The position numbers and the translations under genes are program-made. From the NCBI GenBank assembly GCA_016705065.1, contig JADIYY010000001.1:248001-312000 (forward strand): DNA of 64,000 nucleotides, in the 5' to 3' direction. Of the stretch, positions 41,862 through 50,413 are shown piece by piece. Each line of letters opens with the position of its first letter. Positions within the stretch are counted from its first letter, which is position 1. The DNA comes from Candidatus Aalborgiella aggregata. Lineage in GTDB: Bacteria; Pseudomonadota; Gammaproteobacteria; Burkholderiales; Burkholderiaceae_C. The notes below the pieces were generated by a model that was not told where the DNA came from, made no database searches, and worked only from the letters and a program-made list of their open reading frames with translations.

Positions 41862-44282
41862 ATGAATGACATCACCCAATTAGATTTAACCGCCGCACCT
41901 TCCGATTCTGATGACGATCTCAACCTAGCCAATTACGCGCAACGCGCGTACCTTGAATATGCTTTAAGTGTGGTGAAAGGCCGCGCATTGCCGGATGTGT
42001 GCGACGGTCAAAAACCGGTTCAGCGACGCATTTTGTATTCCATGTCGCGCATGGGTTTGGGCTTTGGTGGTGCCAATGGTGCTACAGGTGCCAAGCCCGT
42101 GAAGTCCGCCCGCGTCGTAGGCGATGTGCTGGGTCGTTTTCACCCTCACGGCGACCAAGCTGCATACGACGCATTGGTGCGCATGGCACAAGATTTTTCA
42201 CAACGTTATCCCTTGATCGATGGTCAAGGCAATTTTGGCTCACGCGATGGTGACGGTGCAGCGGCCATGCGATATACCGAAGCGCGATTGTCAAAAATTA
42301 CCAGTCTGTTGATGGAAGAAATTGACCAAGGTACGGTTGACTTCATCCCCAATTACGACGGCAGTACCGAAGAGCCCAGCCAACTGCCAGCACGCTTGCC
42401 GTTCACTTTGCTCAATGGTGCCAGTGGCATTGCAGTAGGCTTGGCCACCGAAATACCCAGCCACAATTTGCGTGAAATTGCCGATGCGTGCATTGCACTG
42501 ATCAAAGCGCCCAAACTCAGCGATGAAGACCTTTACGCGCAGGTGCCTGGTCCTGACTATCCGGGTGGCGGTCAGATTATCAGCAGTTCAGGGGATATAG
42601 CTGATGCGTACCGTACGGGGCGTGGTTCACTCAAGGTGCGTGCGCGCTGGAAAATAGAAGAGCTGGCACGCGGCCAATGGCAATTGGTGGTGACAGAATT
42701 GCCACCCAACGTCAGCTCGCAAAAAGTACTGGAAGAAATTGAAGAAATCACCAACCCCAAAGTCAAAGCCGGTAAAAAAGCCTTGAGCTTGGAGCAAACC
42801 CAACTCAAAGCCAGTGTGCTGGCGGTGTTGGATGGCGTGCGAGATGAATCGAACAAGGACGCCATGGTGCGTTTGGTGTTTGAACCCAAAACCAGCAAAA
42901 TTGAACAGCAAGAACTCATCACTGCTCTGTTGGCGCACACCTCGCTGGAAACGTCGTCTTCGATTAACTTGACCATGATTGGCATTGATGGGCGTCCTAC
43001 GCTCAAGTCCTTGCGTCAAATCATGAACGAATGGATTGAGTTCAGACAGCGCACCATCAACAAACGTTCGCAACACAAGCTGGACAAGGTGTTGGACCGC
43101 ATTCACATTCTCGAAGGTCGAGCTTTGGTGCTGCTCAACATCGACGAAGTGATTGCCATCATTCGAGAGTCGGATGAACCCAAAGCCGCACTGATTGCAC
43201 GATTCAATTTGTCTGAACGTCAAGCTGACGACATATTGGATATTCGCTTGCGCCAATTGGCGCGATTAGAAGCCATCAAAATTGAACAAGAACTCAGCGA
43301 GCTTCGAACTGAGCAAGGTAAGTTGGAAGAAATTTTGGCCAACCCCAACAGTTTGCGCCGCTTGATGGTGAAGGAAATTGAGCAAGATGCCAAGCAGTTT
43401 GCCGATGAGCGTCGTACCTTGATACAAACCGAAAAGAAAGCGGTTTTGGAAGTCAAAATTGTGGACGAACCCGTGACGGTGGTGGTCAGTAGCAAAGGCT
43501 GGGTGCGTGCCAGAACTGGTCATGGACATGACGCCGCGAGTTTTGCATTCAAAGCAGGCGATGATTTGTATGGCACGTTTGAATGCCGCACGGTCGACAC
43601 ATTGCTGGCCTTTGGCAGTCAAGGACGTGTGTACTCAGTGCCTGTTGCGATGTTGCCTGGTGCGCGTGGCGATGGTCAACCAGTGACCACTTTGATTGAG
43701 CTTGAATCGGGTACTCAACTGCTTCATTATTTTGCAGGCTCCAGCAATGCGGTGCTGCTGTTGTCCAGCTCAGCCGGTTACGGCTTTTTGGCCACGGTGG
43801 AGAGCATGACATCGCGCCTCAAAGCCGGTAAAGCGTTTGTCACTTGCAATGAGGGAGAACAAATTTGCCGTCCATCGCAAGCATCCGCCAGCAATGTGAA
43901 TAGCAATGGTTTTGCTTTAACTGCTTCTAACGCGGCATCCAATGAGCAAACCAATCAAAGCGGTCGTACTTGGCTTGCTGCAACGCATGTGGCTTGCGCT
44001 TCCACAGGCGGGAGAATCTTGACGTTTGAAATCAAAGATTTAAAAACCATGACCAATGGTGGCCGTGGGCTGATGTTGATTGACTTGGACGCAAAAGACA
44101 CTTTGGCAGGTGCAGCTGCTTACACGCGCAGCATCAACATCACAGGTATAGGACGTGGTGGCAAAGAGCGTTCTGAAAACCTAGAGATACGCAGCCTGAA
44201 TAATGCGCGCGCCGCGCGTGCGCGCAAGGGCAAGGCTGCTGACTTGGGTTTCAAGCCTATGGACGTGCTTCGGGTCGAGTAA
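41862..44282 (+). CDS. parC: DNA topoisomerase IV subunit A
   Basis: An 806-residue type IIA subunit. The active-site Tyr lies in GDGAAAMRYTEARLSK. Around it are RVVGDVLGRFHPHGDQAAYDALVRMAQ (the winged-helix/QRDR region) and LPFTLLNGASGIAVGLATEIP. The C-terminal beta-pinwheel has five or so blades. A Ser/Asn/Ala-rich stretch near residues 668-702 (QICRPSQASASNVNSNG and on) separates two blades and looks like an added loop. It pairs with ParE (38989). Confidence 0.95.
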   Translation: MNDITQLDLTAAPSDSDDDLNLANYAQRAYLEYALSVVKGRALPDVCDGQKPVQRRILYSMSRMGLGFGGANGATGAKPVKSARVVGDVLGRFHPHGDQAAYDALVRMAQDFSQRYPLIDGQGNFGSRDGDGAAAMRYTEARLSKITSLLMEEIDQGTVDFIPNYDGSTEEPSQLPARLPFTLLNGASGIAVGLATEIPSHNLREIADACIALIKAPKLSDEDLYAQVPGPDYPGGGQIISSSGDIADAYRTGRGSLKVRARWKIEELARGQWQLVVTELPPNVSSQKVLEEIEEITNPKVKAGKKALSLEQTQLKASVLAVLDGVRDESNKDAMVRLVFEPKTSKIEQQELITALLAHTSLETSSSINLTMIGIDGRPTLKSLRQIMNEWIEFRQRTINKRSQHKLDKVLDRIHILEGRALVLLNIDEVIAIIRESDEPKAALIARFNLSERQADDILDIRLRQLARLEAIKIEQELSELRTEQGKLEEILANPNSLRRLMVKEIEQDAKQFADERRTLIQTEKKAVLEVKIVDEPVTVVVSSKGWVRARTGHGHDAASFAFKAGDDLYGTFECRTVDTLLAFGSQGRVYSVPVAMLPGARGDGQPVTTLIELESGTQLLHYFAGSSNAVLLLSSSAGYGFLATVESMTSRLKAGKAFVTCNEGEQICRPSQASASNVNSNGFALTASNAASNEQTNQSGRTWLAATHVACASTGGRILTFEIKDLKTMTNGGRGLMLIDLDAKDTLAGAAAYTRSINITGIGRGGKERSENLEIRSLNNARAARARKGKAADLGFKPMDVLRVE

Positions 44283-44284
44283 TA

Positions 44285-44345
44285 TGGTTAGAATGGCATA
44301 TAGATATCGTATTTATTGCCTAGTGTGCTATTAAATATATAGCAT
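44285..44345 (-). repeat. Dispersed palindromic repeat, intergenic
   Basis: Between parC and the ABC permease. The plus strand shows GTATTTATTGCCTAGTG followed by the hairpin GCTATTAAATATATAGC ending at 44343. The CCGG part is changed to ATATC, so the core is partly degraded while the hairpin is well kept. Confidence 0.82.
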
Positions 44346-44379
44346 TTAAAACTTTTATGTTGTTGTTGCAAAACCTGCT

Positions 44380-45090
44380 GTGAATTCAATCTCACAATCA
44401 TTGTCAACTGCATTCGCCTTGATCGCATCGAATGATGTGCAACTTTGGTCGATTGTGGCGCGGTCTTTGTGGGTGAGTGCTTGGGCGAGTTTGCTAGCCA
44501 GTGTGCTGGGTGTGGTGTTCGGGGCGTGGTTGGCGGTATCGCATTTCGCAGGCCGTGGTTTGGTGTTGCTGATACTCAATACACTTTTATCTTTACCTGC
44601 CGTGGTTGTGGGTTTATTGGTTTATTTGTTGCTGTCTCGTTCTGGGCCGTTGGGCGAGTTGGGTTGGCTTTTCAGTGTCAAAGCCATGGTGTTGGCGCAG
44701 ACAATTTTGGTATTGCCTGTGGTGATGGCGTTGATTCGTCAATTAATCGAGGACGCAGATAAACAGCGTGGCGAGCAACTACAGTCCTTGGGTGCACCCC
44801 GATTATTCAGAGCACTGTTGCACGTGTGGGATGAGCGTATAGCTGTGTTGATGGTGTTGATTGCCGCGTTCGGACGTGCCATTGCAGAGGTGGGTACGGT
44901 GATGGTGGTCGGTGGCAATATTGATGGTTTTACGCGCGTGATGACGACATCCATTGCGTTGGAAACCAGCAAAGGCGACTTGCCCTTGGCTTTGGGGCTA
45001 GGCATCATGTTGATGGCGGTCGTGCTCTTGCTAAATACGGTTTTGGCAGGTTTGCGGTGGTTGATAGCTAGGCAAGGCGGACAATCATGA
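44380..45090 (+). CDS. Tungstate-type ABC transporter permease (TupB-like)
   Basis: A 236-residue permease with about five helices (SLWVSAWASLLASVLGVVFGAWLAV, LLILNTLLSLPAVVVGLLVYLLL, VKAMVLAQTILVLPVVMALI and others). The EAA-type loop EQLQSLGAPRLFRALLHVW is followed by AFGRAIAEVGTVMVVGGNI, typical of TupB/ModB permeases. GTG at 44380 is the likely start. The ATPase gene overlaps its end. No TupA solute-binding protein gene is found in this window, so the binding protein must be elsewhere or the specificity differs. Confidence 0.82.
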   Translation: MNSISQSLSTAFALIASNDVQLWSIVARSLWVSAWASLLASVLGVVFGAWLAVSHFAGRGLVLLILNTLLSLPAVVVGLLVYLLLSRSGPLGELGWLFSVKAMVLAQTILVLPVVMALIRQLIEDADKQRGEQLQSLGAPRLFRALLHVWDERIAVLMVLIAAFGRAIAEVGTVMVVGGNIDGFTRVMTTSIALETSKGDLPLALGLGIMLMAVVLLLNTVLAGLRWLIARQGGQS

Positions 45091-45851
45091 ACGCAGCTTC
45101 ACCAGCCACACATCCAGAAAAAGAAGTGCAATTTAATTTGCAGGACATCAATGTGCATTTTGGCCTGCAACAAGCTTTGCACAACATTAATTTACAAATT
45201 GCCAAAGGCGATCGCTTGGCTTTGATTGGTGCCAATGGCAGTGGCAAGAGCACGCTGTTGCGGGTCTTGCATGGTTTGATCACCTCAACAAGAGTCAAAG
45301 CAACAGGTCGATTAACAGGCACTATTAAAACTATGCCGGGCACGCGACAAGCCATGTTGTTTCAGCGCCCGCACATGCTGCGCATGTCGGTGTTAAACAA
45401 TGTGACTTTGGCAGCATGGTTAAATGGCCAATCTTGGCAAGCCGGTAAGAAACAGGCTATGAATGAACTCAAACGCGTTGGGTTGCTAGATTTATCGCAG
45501 CGACCAGCGAACACCTTGTCGCAAGGGCAGCAGCAACGTGTTGCATTTGCACGCGCCAGTGTGACGCAGCCCAATGTGCTTGTGCTTGATGAACCAACTG
45601 CGAGCATGGATCCACGTTCTAAACGAGAAGTTGAGGGTTTGATGCAAGATTTTGCTGAACAAGACAGTGGCTTGACCTTGATTTTTGCCAGCCACAATCT
45701 GGGCCAAGTCAAACGCTTGGCCACACATGTTGCGTATCTTGAATACGGAAAAATACTGGCTTTTTTGCCTGTTGCCGAGTTTTTTGATGAAGATCACTTG
45801 ACGATGGTTTCGCAACAGGCGCAAAAATTTCTTAAAGGTAATTTGCTTTAA
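45087..45851 (+). CDS. ABC transporter ATPase (TupC-like)
   Basis: A 254-residue ATPase. Walker A is GANGSGKSTLLR near residue 50, the signature is LSQGQQQRVAFARA and Walker B is VLVLDEPTASMDP. The switch His is in IFASHNLGQVKRLA. The short protein without a C-terminal TOBE domain matches tungstate-type ATPases. It overlaps the permease gene by four bases (ATGA). Confidence 0.85.
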   Translation: MNAASPATHPEKEVQFNLQDINVHFGLQQALHNINLQIAKGDRLALIGANGSGKSTLLRVLHGLITSTRVKATGRLTGTIKTMPGTRQAMLFQRPHMLRMSVLNNVTLAAWLNGQSWQAGKKQAMNELKRVGLLDLSQRPANTLSQGQQQRVAFARASVTQPNVLVLDEPTASMDPRSKREVEGLMQDFAEQDSGLTLIFASHNLGQVKRLATHVAYLEYGKILAFLPVAEFFDEDHLTMVSQQAQKFLKGNLL

Positions 45852-45902
45852 TTGTTAGATATGTAATTTGGATAGTTACAAAAACTTGATAAGTTAAAAT
45901 TA

Positions 45903-45940
45903 GTATACATTAAATCCTAATTTTGCTATCAAATTTACAG
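45903..45940 (-). repeat. Dispersed repeat, degenerate intergenic remnant
   Basis: The plus strand GTATACATTAAATCCTAATT, then TTGCTATCAAATTTACAG, resembles the reverse complement of the hairpin and half the core, with two or three indels or changes. It lies in the 194-bp AT-rich gap before the S24 repressor. It is less certain than the others. Confidence 0.4.
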
Positions 45941-46045
45941 TTGTATCGAGTAAAATCGTGATTTATTAACCAAATATCCTGCAAATTTCCGCATGAATGT
46001 GCATAAAGTATTCATTTTAATTGGCTGGGTTGTTATACATATTTC

Positions 46046-46822
46046 ATGAACGAAGACCAAACACAAAATATTCGCCGCTTGGCATTGAAGACTTGGCTTC
46101 ATGCTAACGGTGGTGCGCGCTATGTTTGTACCCAAAAGGGGGTTGGAAAGAGCGTTGAAAGCCACATTTCACAAATGTTGCGTGGCTACAGTTTTGGTGC
46201 GCGAGCTGCACGGAATCTAGAAATAAAACTGGGTATTCCGCATGGTTTGCTCGACCGTGATCCAACGTCATTGCAAGCCGATCACTTGGTGTCGCCCATA
46301 TTGGGTGCAAGTGCTGCTGAATTGTTGGAGAACTATTCACAAAGCATAGCACCTAGAGCAGACCTGGTTCACATTCCACAATACCGCATGGCGGGATTGA
46401 TCAATAAAGACGGTGCGGGGCGTGCCTTTTCAGGTACAGGAACACGCTTACTTTTGCGCGATCAACCCGGTCTGATCACGGATGTGACTGTCACTCGCGA
46501 ATGGTTGCAAAAAAATGTCAGTGCTTACAGCAGTCCTGAAAATTTGCGTATAGTGACTGGCTTTGGCGACTCGATGCGGCCTGTTTTTAAACCAGGTGAC
46601 CCATTGATAGTTGACACAGGGCATACCACCATTTCATTTGATGCTGTTTACTTTTTCAGAGTAGATGGCGAAGGTTTTGTCAAACGCTTACAACGCGTGC
46701 CAGGTGAGGGCATACGCGTCCTGTCTTCAAATAAGGCCTATGAAAGTTGGACTGTGAAACCTGAAATGGACTTTGAAGTTTTAGGTCGCATCATCAAAGC
46801 CTGGACCAGCGAAGATTTTTGA
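46046..46822 (+). CDS. XRE/S24-family transcriptional regulator (LexA/CI-like)
   Basis: A 258-residue repressor. The N-terminal helix-turn-helix (about 1-75) has the recognition-like stretch VGKSVESHISQMLRGYSFGARAARNLE. The C-terminal S24 domain has the catalytic Ser in VTGFGDSMRPVFKPGDPLIVD near residue 177 and the general-base Lys in EGFVKRLQRV near 214. I do not see an obvious Ala-Gly cleavage site. It probably responds to DNA damage or controls a mobile element, but no phage genes flank it here. It is a candidate regulator of the LexA-like site at 38938. Confidence 0.85.
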   Translation: MNEDQTQNIRRLALKTWLHANGGARYVCTQKGVGKSVESHISQMLRGYSFGARAARNLEIKLGIPHGLLDRDPTSLQADHLVSPILGASAAELLENYSQSIAPRADLVHIPQYRMAGLINKDGAGRAFSGTGTRLLLRDQPGLITDVTVTREWLQKNVSAYSSPENLRIVTGFGDSMRPVFKPGDPLIVDTGHTTISFDAVYFFRVDGEGFVKRLQRVPGEGIRVLSSNKAYESWTVKPEMDFEVLGRIIKAWTSEDF

Positions 46823-46884
46823 TTGCTTAGATTTGCAGGTACCTTATTTGTGCAACTTAACTTCAAATTTGAACTGATCCAGCA

Positions 46885-47283
46885 TTAATGCAGCACCCAA
46901 GCTCCAGTTTTCAGCCCCATCCAAGTCAACAGCAAAGAGCCAACAACATGCAAAGCGGCTGTGCTGAGCGCAAGTAACAAACGCCCTTGTTGCAACATGT
47001 TCACGACTTCTGCGGAGAACGTTGAAAAGGTTGTCAATGCGCCCAAAAATCCGGTGATGAGCGCCAGTCGCCAAACGGGGTCTAAATCCGGCAGACCTTG
47101 GAATACCGCAATACAGAGGCCTACCAAATAACCGCCAACCAAGTTTGCCAACAATGTTCCCCAAGGGTAATTGCTTGCTGTCAGCGCGTTGGCGTTGGTT
47201 GCAGGGTTCAACCACAGTCCCAATTGCCAGCGCGACAATGCACCGACACATGCTCCAATGCAAATTGCTATTACGGAAGTCAT
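46885..47283 (-). CDS. crcB: Fluoride channel CrcB/Fluc
   Basis: A 132-residue, four-helix protein. Signatures are GACVGALSRWQLGLWL, NYPWGTLLANLVGGYLVGL (Asn-rich pore) and GFLGALTTFSTFSAEVV (the Phe-box). Two subunits form an antiparallel dimer that lets fluoride out. No fluoride-riboswitch aptamer pattern is visible in the 60 bp upstream. It is convergent with the S24 regulator. Confidence 0.92.
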   Translation of the reverse strand: MTSVIAICIGACVGALSRWQLGLWLNPATNANALTASNYPWGTLLANLVGGYLVGLCIAVFQGLPDLDPVWRLALITGFLGALTTFSTFSAEVVNMLQQGRLLLALSTAALHVVGSLLLTWMGLKTGAWVLH

Positions 47284-47342
47284 TTGATTTGGTGTGATAT
47301 AGCGTTATTGAAGTTGTTATCGGAGAATGAAGAGTCTAAATT

Positions 47343-47368
47343 AAAAAACCCGCCGAAGCGGGTTTTTT
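47343..47368 (-). terminator. Rho-independent terminator after comEA
   Basis: The plus strand reads AAAAAACCCGCCGAAGCGGGTTTTTT. On the minus strand it forms CCCGC-TTCG-GCGGG, a very stable tetraloop, followed by six T. It lies 58 bp past the comEA stop. Being nearly symmetrical it could also act on the plus strand. Confidence 0.9.
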
Positions 47369-47425
47369 AAAATCTGTGAGGTCATGCCCATTCTTGTGAA
47401 TGAAGCATGGCCAAGATAGGTCAAA

Positions 47426-48148
47426 TTATTTCTTAGCTGGCTCAGCTGCTTTAGCGGCTGGTTTTGCGTCAGCTTTGGCATCGGCCTTGGCATCTTTAGC
47501 AGCTGGTTTGTCTTTAGCAGCTTTGGCATCTGCTTTTGCTTTGGCGGCAGCTTCCTTTTTAGCTTTGGCTTCGTCAGCTTTGGCTTTTTTTACATCGGCT
47601 TTAGCTTTTGCATCAGCTTCTTTTTTGGCTTTAGCTTCAGCTTTAGGGTCAGCCTTTACTGCTGCTTTGGTATCTGCTTTGGCATCCGCTTTAGCTTCTG
47701 TTTTTGCAGCAGCTTTGGCATCAGGCTTGGCATCAGCTTTCTTGTCAGCTGCGGGCGCTGCTGCTACAGGCTTTGCATCGGCTTTTTTCTCTTCAGCTTT
47801 TGCGGCTGGTTTGGCATCTTTTGCGTCTTTGGCAGCTGCTGGCTTTTCATCTTTCTTAGCAGCAGGTGCAGCAGGTGCGCCTTTGTAGCTTGCGCCTCCG
47901 ACTGTCAAACCTTCAGATGAGAATTTAGCCGCATTGGCTTCGCCAACTCCGCTTACGCGTGTGACCAAGTCATTCCAATCTTTGAAATTGCCGCCCTTTT
48001 TCTTTTCTTCCAAAATTTTGGCAGAAATTGCAGGACCAATGCCTTTGATACTGTCAAGTTCAGCGGCAGTTGCTTTGTTGACATCCACTGCAGCAAAGGA
48101 AACAGCTGCATACATCATGACCATAGCGGCCAGAATCTTTTTAATCAT
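47426..48148 (-). CDS. ComEA-type helix-hairpin-helix protein with long Lys/Ala-rich tail
   Basis: A 240-residue exported protein. A signal peptide (MIKKILAAMVMMYAAVSFA) is followed by the ComEA helix-hairpin-helix domain at about 21-85: VDVNKATAAELDSIKGIG, then GPAISAKILEEKKKGGNFKD. Family members bind incoming DNA in the periplasm during natural transformation. From about residue 95 on, the protein is a repetitive AK/AD-rich tail (AKADAKADTKAAVKADPKAEA and so on), resembling histone-H1-like or TolA-like helices. Typical Burkholderiales ComEA-like proteins of this position end soon after the HhH domain. The gene ends the hld/lap minus-strand block, with a 236-bp gap to hldD in which I see no other feature. 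Confidence 0.85.
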   Translation of the reverse strand: MIKKILAAMVMMYAAVSFAAVDVNKATAAELDSIKGIGPAISAKILEEKKKGGNFKDWNDLVTRVSGVGEANAAKFSSEGLTVGGASYKGAPAAPAAKKDEKPAAAKDAKDAKPAAKAEEKKADAKPVAAAPAADKKADAKPDAKAAAKTEAKADAKADTKAAVKADPKAEAKAKKEADAKAKADVKKAKADEAKAKKEAAAKAKADAKAAKDKPAAKDAKADAKADAKPAAKAAEPAKK

Positions 48149-48384
48149 TTAAAACTCCTCAGGGAAAAAGTTAAGGTTATTGATATTTGAATTCATAGGA
48201 ATCAAAGCTGAAAACCACGCAATTCACGCACGCTTACAGCTTTAACCCAACAGTTGTCAGGCTGGGCAGAACTATAACGGCTGTTAGTTCGCTTGGGTTG
48301 ACTTCTATTCACGCAGGGTAAAAAAACGACCAAAATCTGTCGCTTTATCGTGAAATCTCGCCCGTTTTTCGTCTATATCGACAG

Positions 48385-49410
48385 TTAAGCCCTGCTGAGC
48401 TGGCGTATATAGTCCGCTACACCGTCTTGAACTGTCATAAAAGATTGTTTATAACCCGCTGCACGCAACAAATCGATATTGGCTAAAGTGTGGCTCTGGT
48501 ATTTGCCAACCAGTGCTTCGGGAAAATCTATGTATTCCAGAAAATGCTGTTCAACCGCTTGCTGTAGTGTGAGTGAAACAGACTTTGAATCGTTGAGTGA
48601 ACGCATTGTATTGATCACGGTCAAGGCCACATCATTAAACGGTTGTGCACGACCAGCGCCAATGTTGTAAATACCAGAAACTTCAGGATGATCGTAAAAC
48701 CAGAGGTTAACCGCTACGACATCATCAATGTAGATGAAGTCCCGCTCTTGCATACCAGCAGCATAGCCACCATAGCTACCAAAAAGTTTCACTTTGCCAT
48801 CTTTTTTGAACTGATGGAATTGATGGAATGCGACACTGGCCATACGACCTTTGTGTTGTTCGCGCGGGCCGTAGACATTGAAGTAGCGAAAGCCCGCTAC
48901 TTGAGATTGTGTTTTTTCAAATTTCGAACCAAGCTCATGCCGTAATTTTTGGTCAAATAACAGCTTGGAGTAGCCATAAACATTAAGAGGTAATTCATAT
49001 TGCGGAACCTCTTCAAAAACGGCGCTGCCACCGTATGTGGCTGCTGACGATGCATAGAGCAAACGCGTTTTTTGTGACTGACAAGCGTCAAATAAATCGC
49101 AAGACATGCGGAAATTGTTGTCCATCATGTACTTGCCGTTGTGTTCCATGGTGTCGCTGCACGCGCCTTCATGAAAAACAGTATCAATATCCCCGTAAGA
49201 TTTGTTGGTGAATTTGTCGTAGAAATCGCTTGCATCGACATAGTCTGTAATTTGCAAATCTGCGAGGTTGCGAAATTTGTCGCCTTGCGTTAAATCATCC
49301 ACCGCAATGATGTCGTTGATACCACGGGCATTCAGTCCCTTGATGATGTTGGCGCCAATAAAGCCTGCCGCACCTGTAACGATGCAACGCGAGTTAGTTG
49401 AAGATGTCAT
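48385..49410 (-). CDS. hldD: ADP-L-glycero-D-manno-heptose-6-epimerase
   Basis: A 341-residue short-chain dehydrogenase. VTGAAGFIGANIIKGLNARG binds NADP, and SKLLFDQKLRHELG with the preceding Tyr (YGYSK) is the catalytic YxxxK. It converts ADP-D-glycero-heptose to the L-glycero form for LPS inner core. Its ATG overlaps the end of hldE by four bases. Usual length is about 310-330, so this is slightly long. Confidence 0.95.
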   Translation of the reverse strand: MTSSTNSRCIVTGAAGFIGANIIKGLNARGINDIIAVDDLTQGDKFRNLADLQITDYVDASDFYDKFTNKSYGDIDTVFHEGACSDTMEHNGKYMMDNNFRMSCDLFDACQSQKTRLLYASSAATYGGSAVFEEVPQYELPLNVYGYSKLLFDQKLRHELGSKFEKTQSQVAGFRYFNVYGPREQHKGRMASVAFHQFHQFKKDGKVKLFGSYGGYAAGMQERDFIYIDDVVAVNLWFYDHPEVSGIYNIGAGRAQPFNDVALTVINTMRSLNDSKSVSLTLQQAVEQHFLEYIDFPEALVGKYQSHTLANIDLLRAAGYKQSFMTVQDGVADYIRQLSRA

Positions 49411-50357
49411 GCGAATATTTCCTCGTAAGAGGCAGTTGAAGTTCCAAACTTGCCTACCACCACACCTGCAGCTTTGTTGGCAAAAGCAATGGCTTGTCGA
49501 AGCGGAATTTTTGCAGCGACCAATGTCGCAATCGTGGCGATAACGGTGTCTCCAGCACCAGTCACGTCAAACACTTCGAGTGCCTGAGTGGGCAAATGAA
49601 AGGCACCTTGGTCATCAAACAGTGACATACCTTCATCACCTCGGGTAACCAAAACAGCCTGTAGGTTCAGTTGCTTGCGTAGGTTTTGTGCCTTGGTTGA
49701 TAGTTCATCATCATCGCGCCAATTACCGACCACTGCTTGCATTTCATTTTTGTTGGGTGTAATGACTGTCGCATCGCGGTACATGGTGTAGTCTGTACCT
49801 TTGGGGTCAACCAAAACCGCTTTGCCTGCTTGCCTTGCGATAGAAATCATATCGACGATATGCCCCAAACCTCCCTTGGCGTAGTCGGAAAAAAGCACCA
49901 CATCATGTAAAGGAAGAAGACTTGAAAACAACTTTGTTTGCACTTTCAAAGTGTCTGTTTTCGGTATGCTTTCAAAATCCATTCTCAACAGTTGTTGTTG
50001 GCGTCCGATAGCGCGTAATTTGACCGTTGTTTGCAACTGTGGGTCATGTGCAAAGTGCGATTGAATACCTGTTTGTGATACCAAGTCTTCCAGTTTCCGA
50101 CTGGCATCATCCATACCTACAACAGATAAGAGAGAAGCTTGTCCGCCCATGCTCACCACATTGAATGCGACATTTGCAGCAGCACCAATACGTTCTTCAA
50201 TGCGTGTGACACGCATGACGGGAACAGGCGCTTCTGGCGAAATGCGATCCACGTTGCCATACCAGTAACGATCTAGCATGGCATCTCCTACCACCAACAC
50301 TTTGGCTTGTGCTATGCTGTCTTTTGAAAAGGTATAAACAGATGGAATTTGGGTCAT
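49407..50357 (-). CDS. hldE: D-glycero-beta-D-manno-heptose-7-phosphate kinase (HldE N-terminal type)
   Basis: A 316-residue PfkB-family kinase. KVLVVGDAMLDRYWYGNVDRISPEAPVPVMRV is the start of the fold, and VFDVTGAGDTVIATIATLVA near residues 265-284 is the ATP/anion-hole motif. It lacks the C-terminal nucleotidyltransferase domain of E. coli HldE, so it is the separate kinase (HldA/RfaE1-like) usual in betaproteobacteria. It acts in heptose synthesis with HldD; the adenylyltransferase is not in this window. Confidence 0.93.
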   Translation of the reverse strand: MTQIPSVYTFSKDSIAQAKVLVVGDAMLDRYWYGNVDRISPEAPVPVMRVTRIEERIGAAANVAFNVVSMGGQASLLSVVGMDDASRKLEDLVSQTGIQSHFAHDPQLQTTVKLRAIGRQQQLLRMDFESIPKTDTLKVQTKLFSSLLPLHDVVLFSDYAKGGLGHIVDMISIARQAGKAVLVDPKGTDYTMYRDATVITPNKNEMQAVVGNWRDDDELSTKAQNLRKQLNLQAVLVTRGDEGMSLFDDQGAFHLPTQALEVFDVTGAGDTVIATIATLVAAKIPLRQAIAFANKAAGVVVGKFGTSTASYEEIFA

Positions 50358-50413
50358 GATGCGATGTGTCTTCAGTTAGATACTTAGATCGTATGTTTTA
50401 TTTGAAGATTCGT

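Noticed and set aside
43880..43930. Repeat-like DNA in the parC loop (GAATAGCAATGGTTTTGC)
   Set aside because: It does not align to the family consensus; kept only as a separate low-scoring loop observation.
46340..46375. Possible repeat copy in the S24 regulator gene (ATAGCACCTAGAGCAG)
   Set aside because: Only about 15 bases resemble the hairpin-core junction; the core AATACGCCGG is absent.
47426..48148. Long plus-strand open frame at 47400-47888 rich in Ala, Ser and Leu
   Set aside because: It is the mirror image of the Lys/Ala-rich ComEA tail; no start signal or family is seen.
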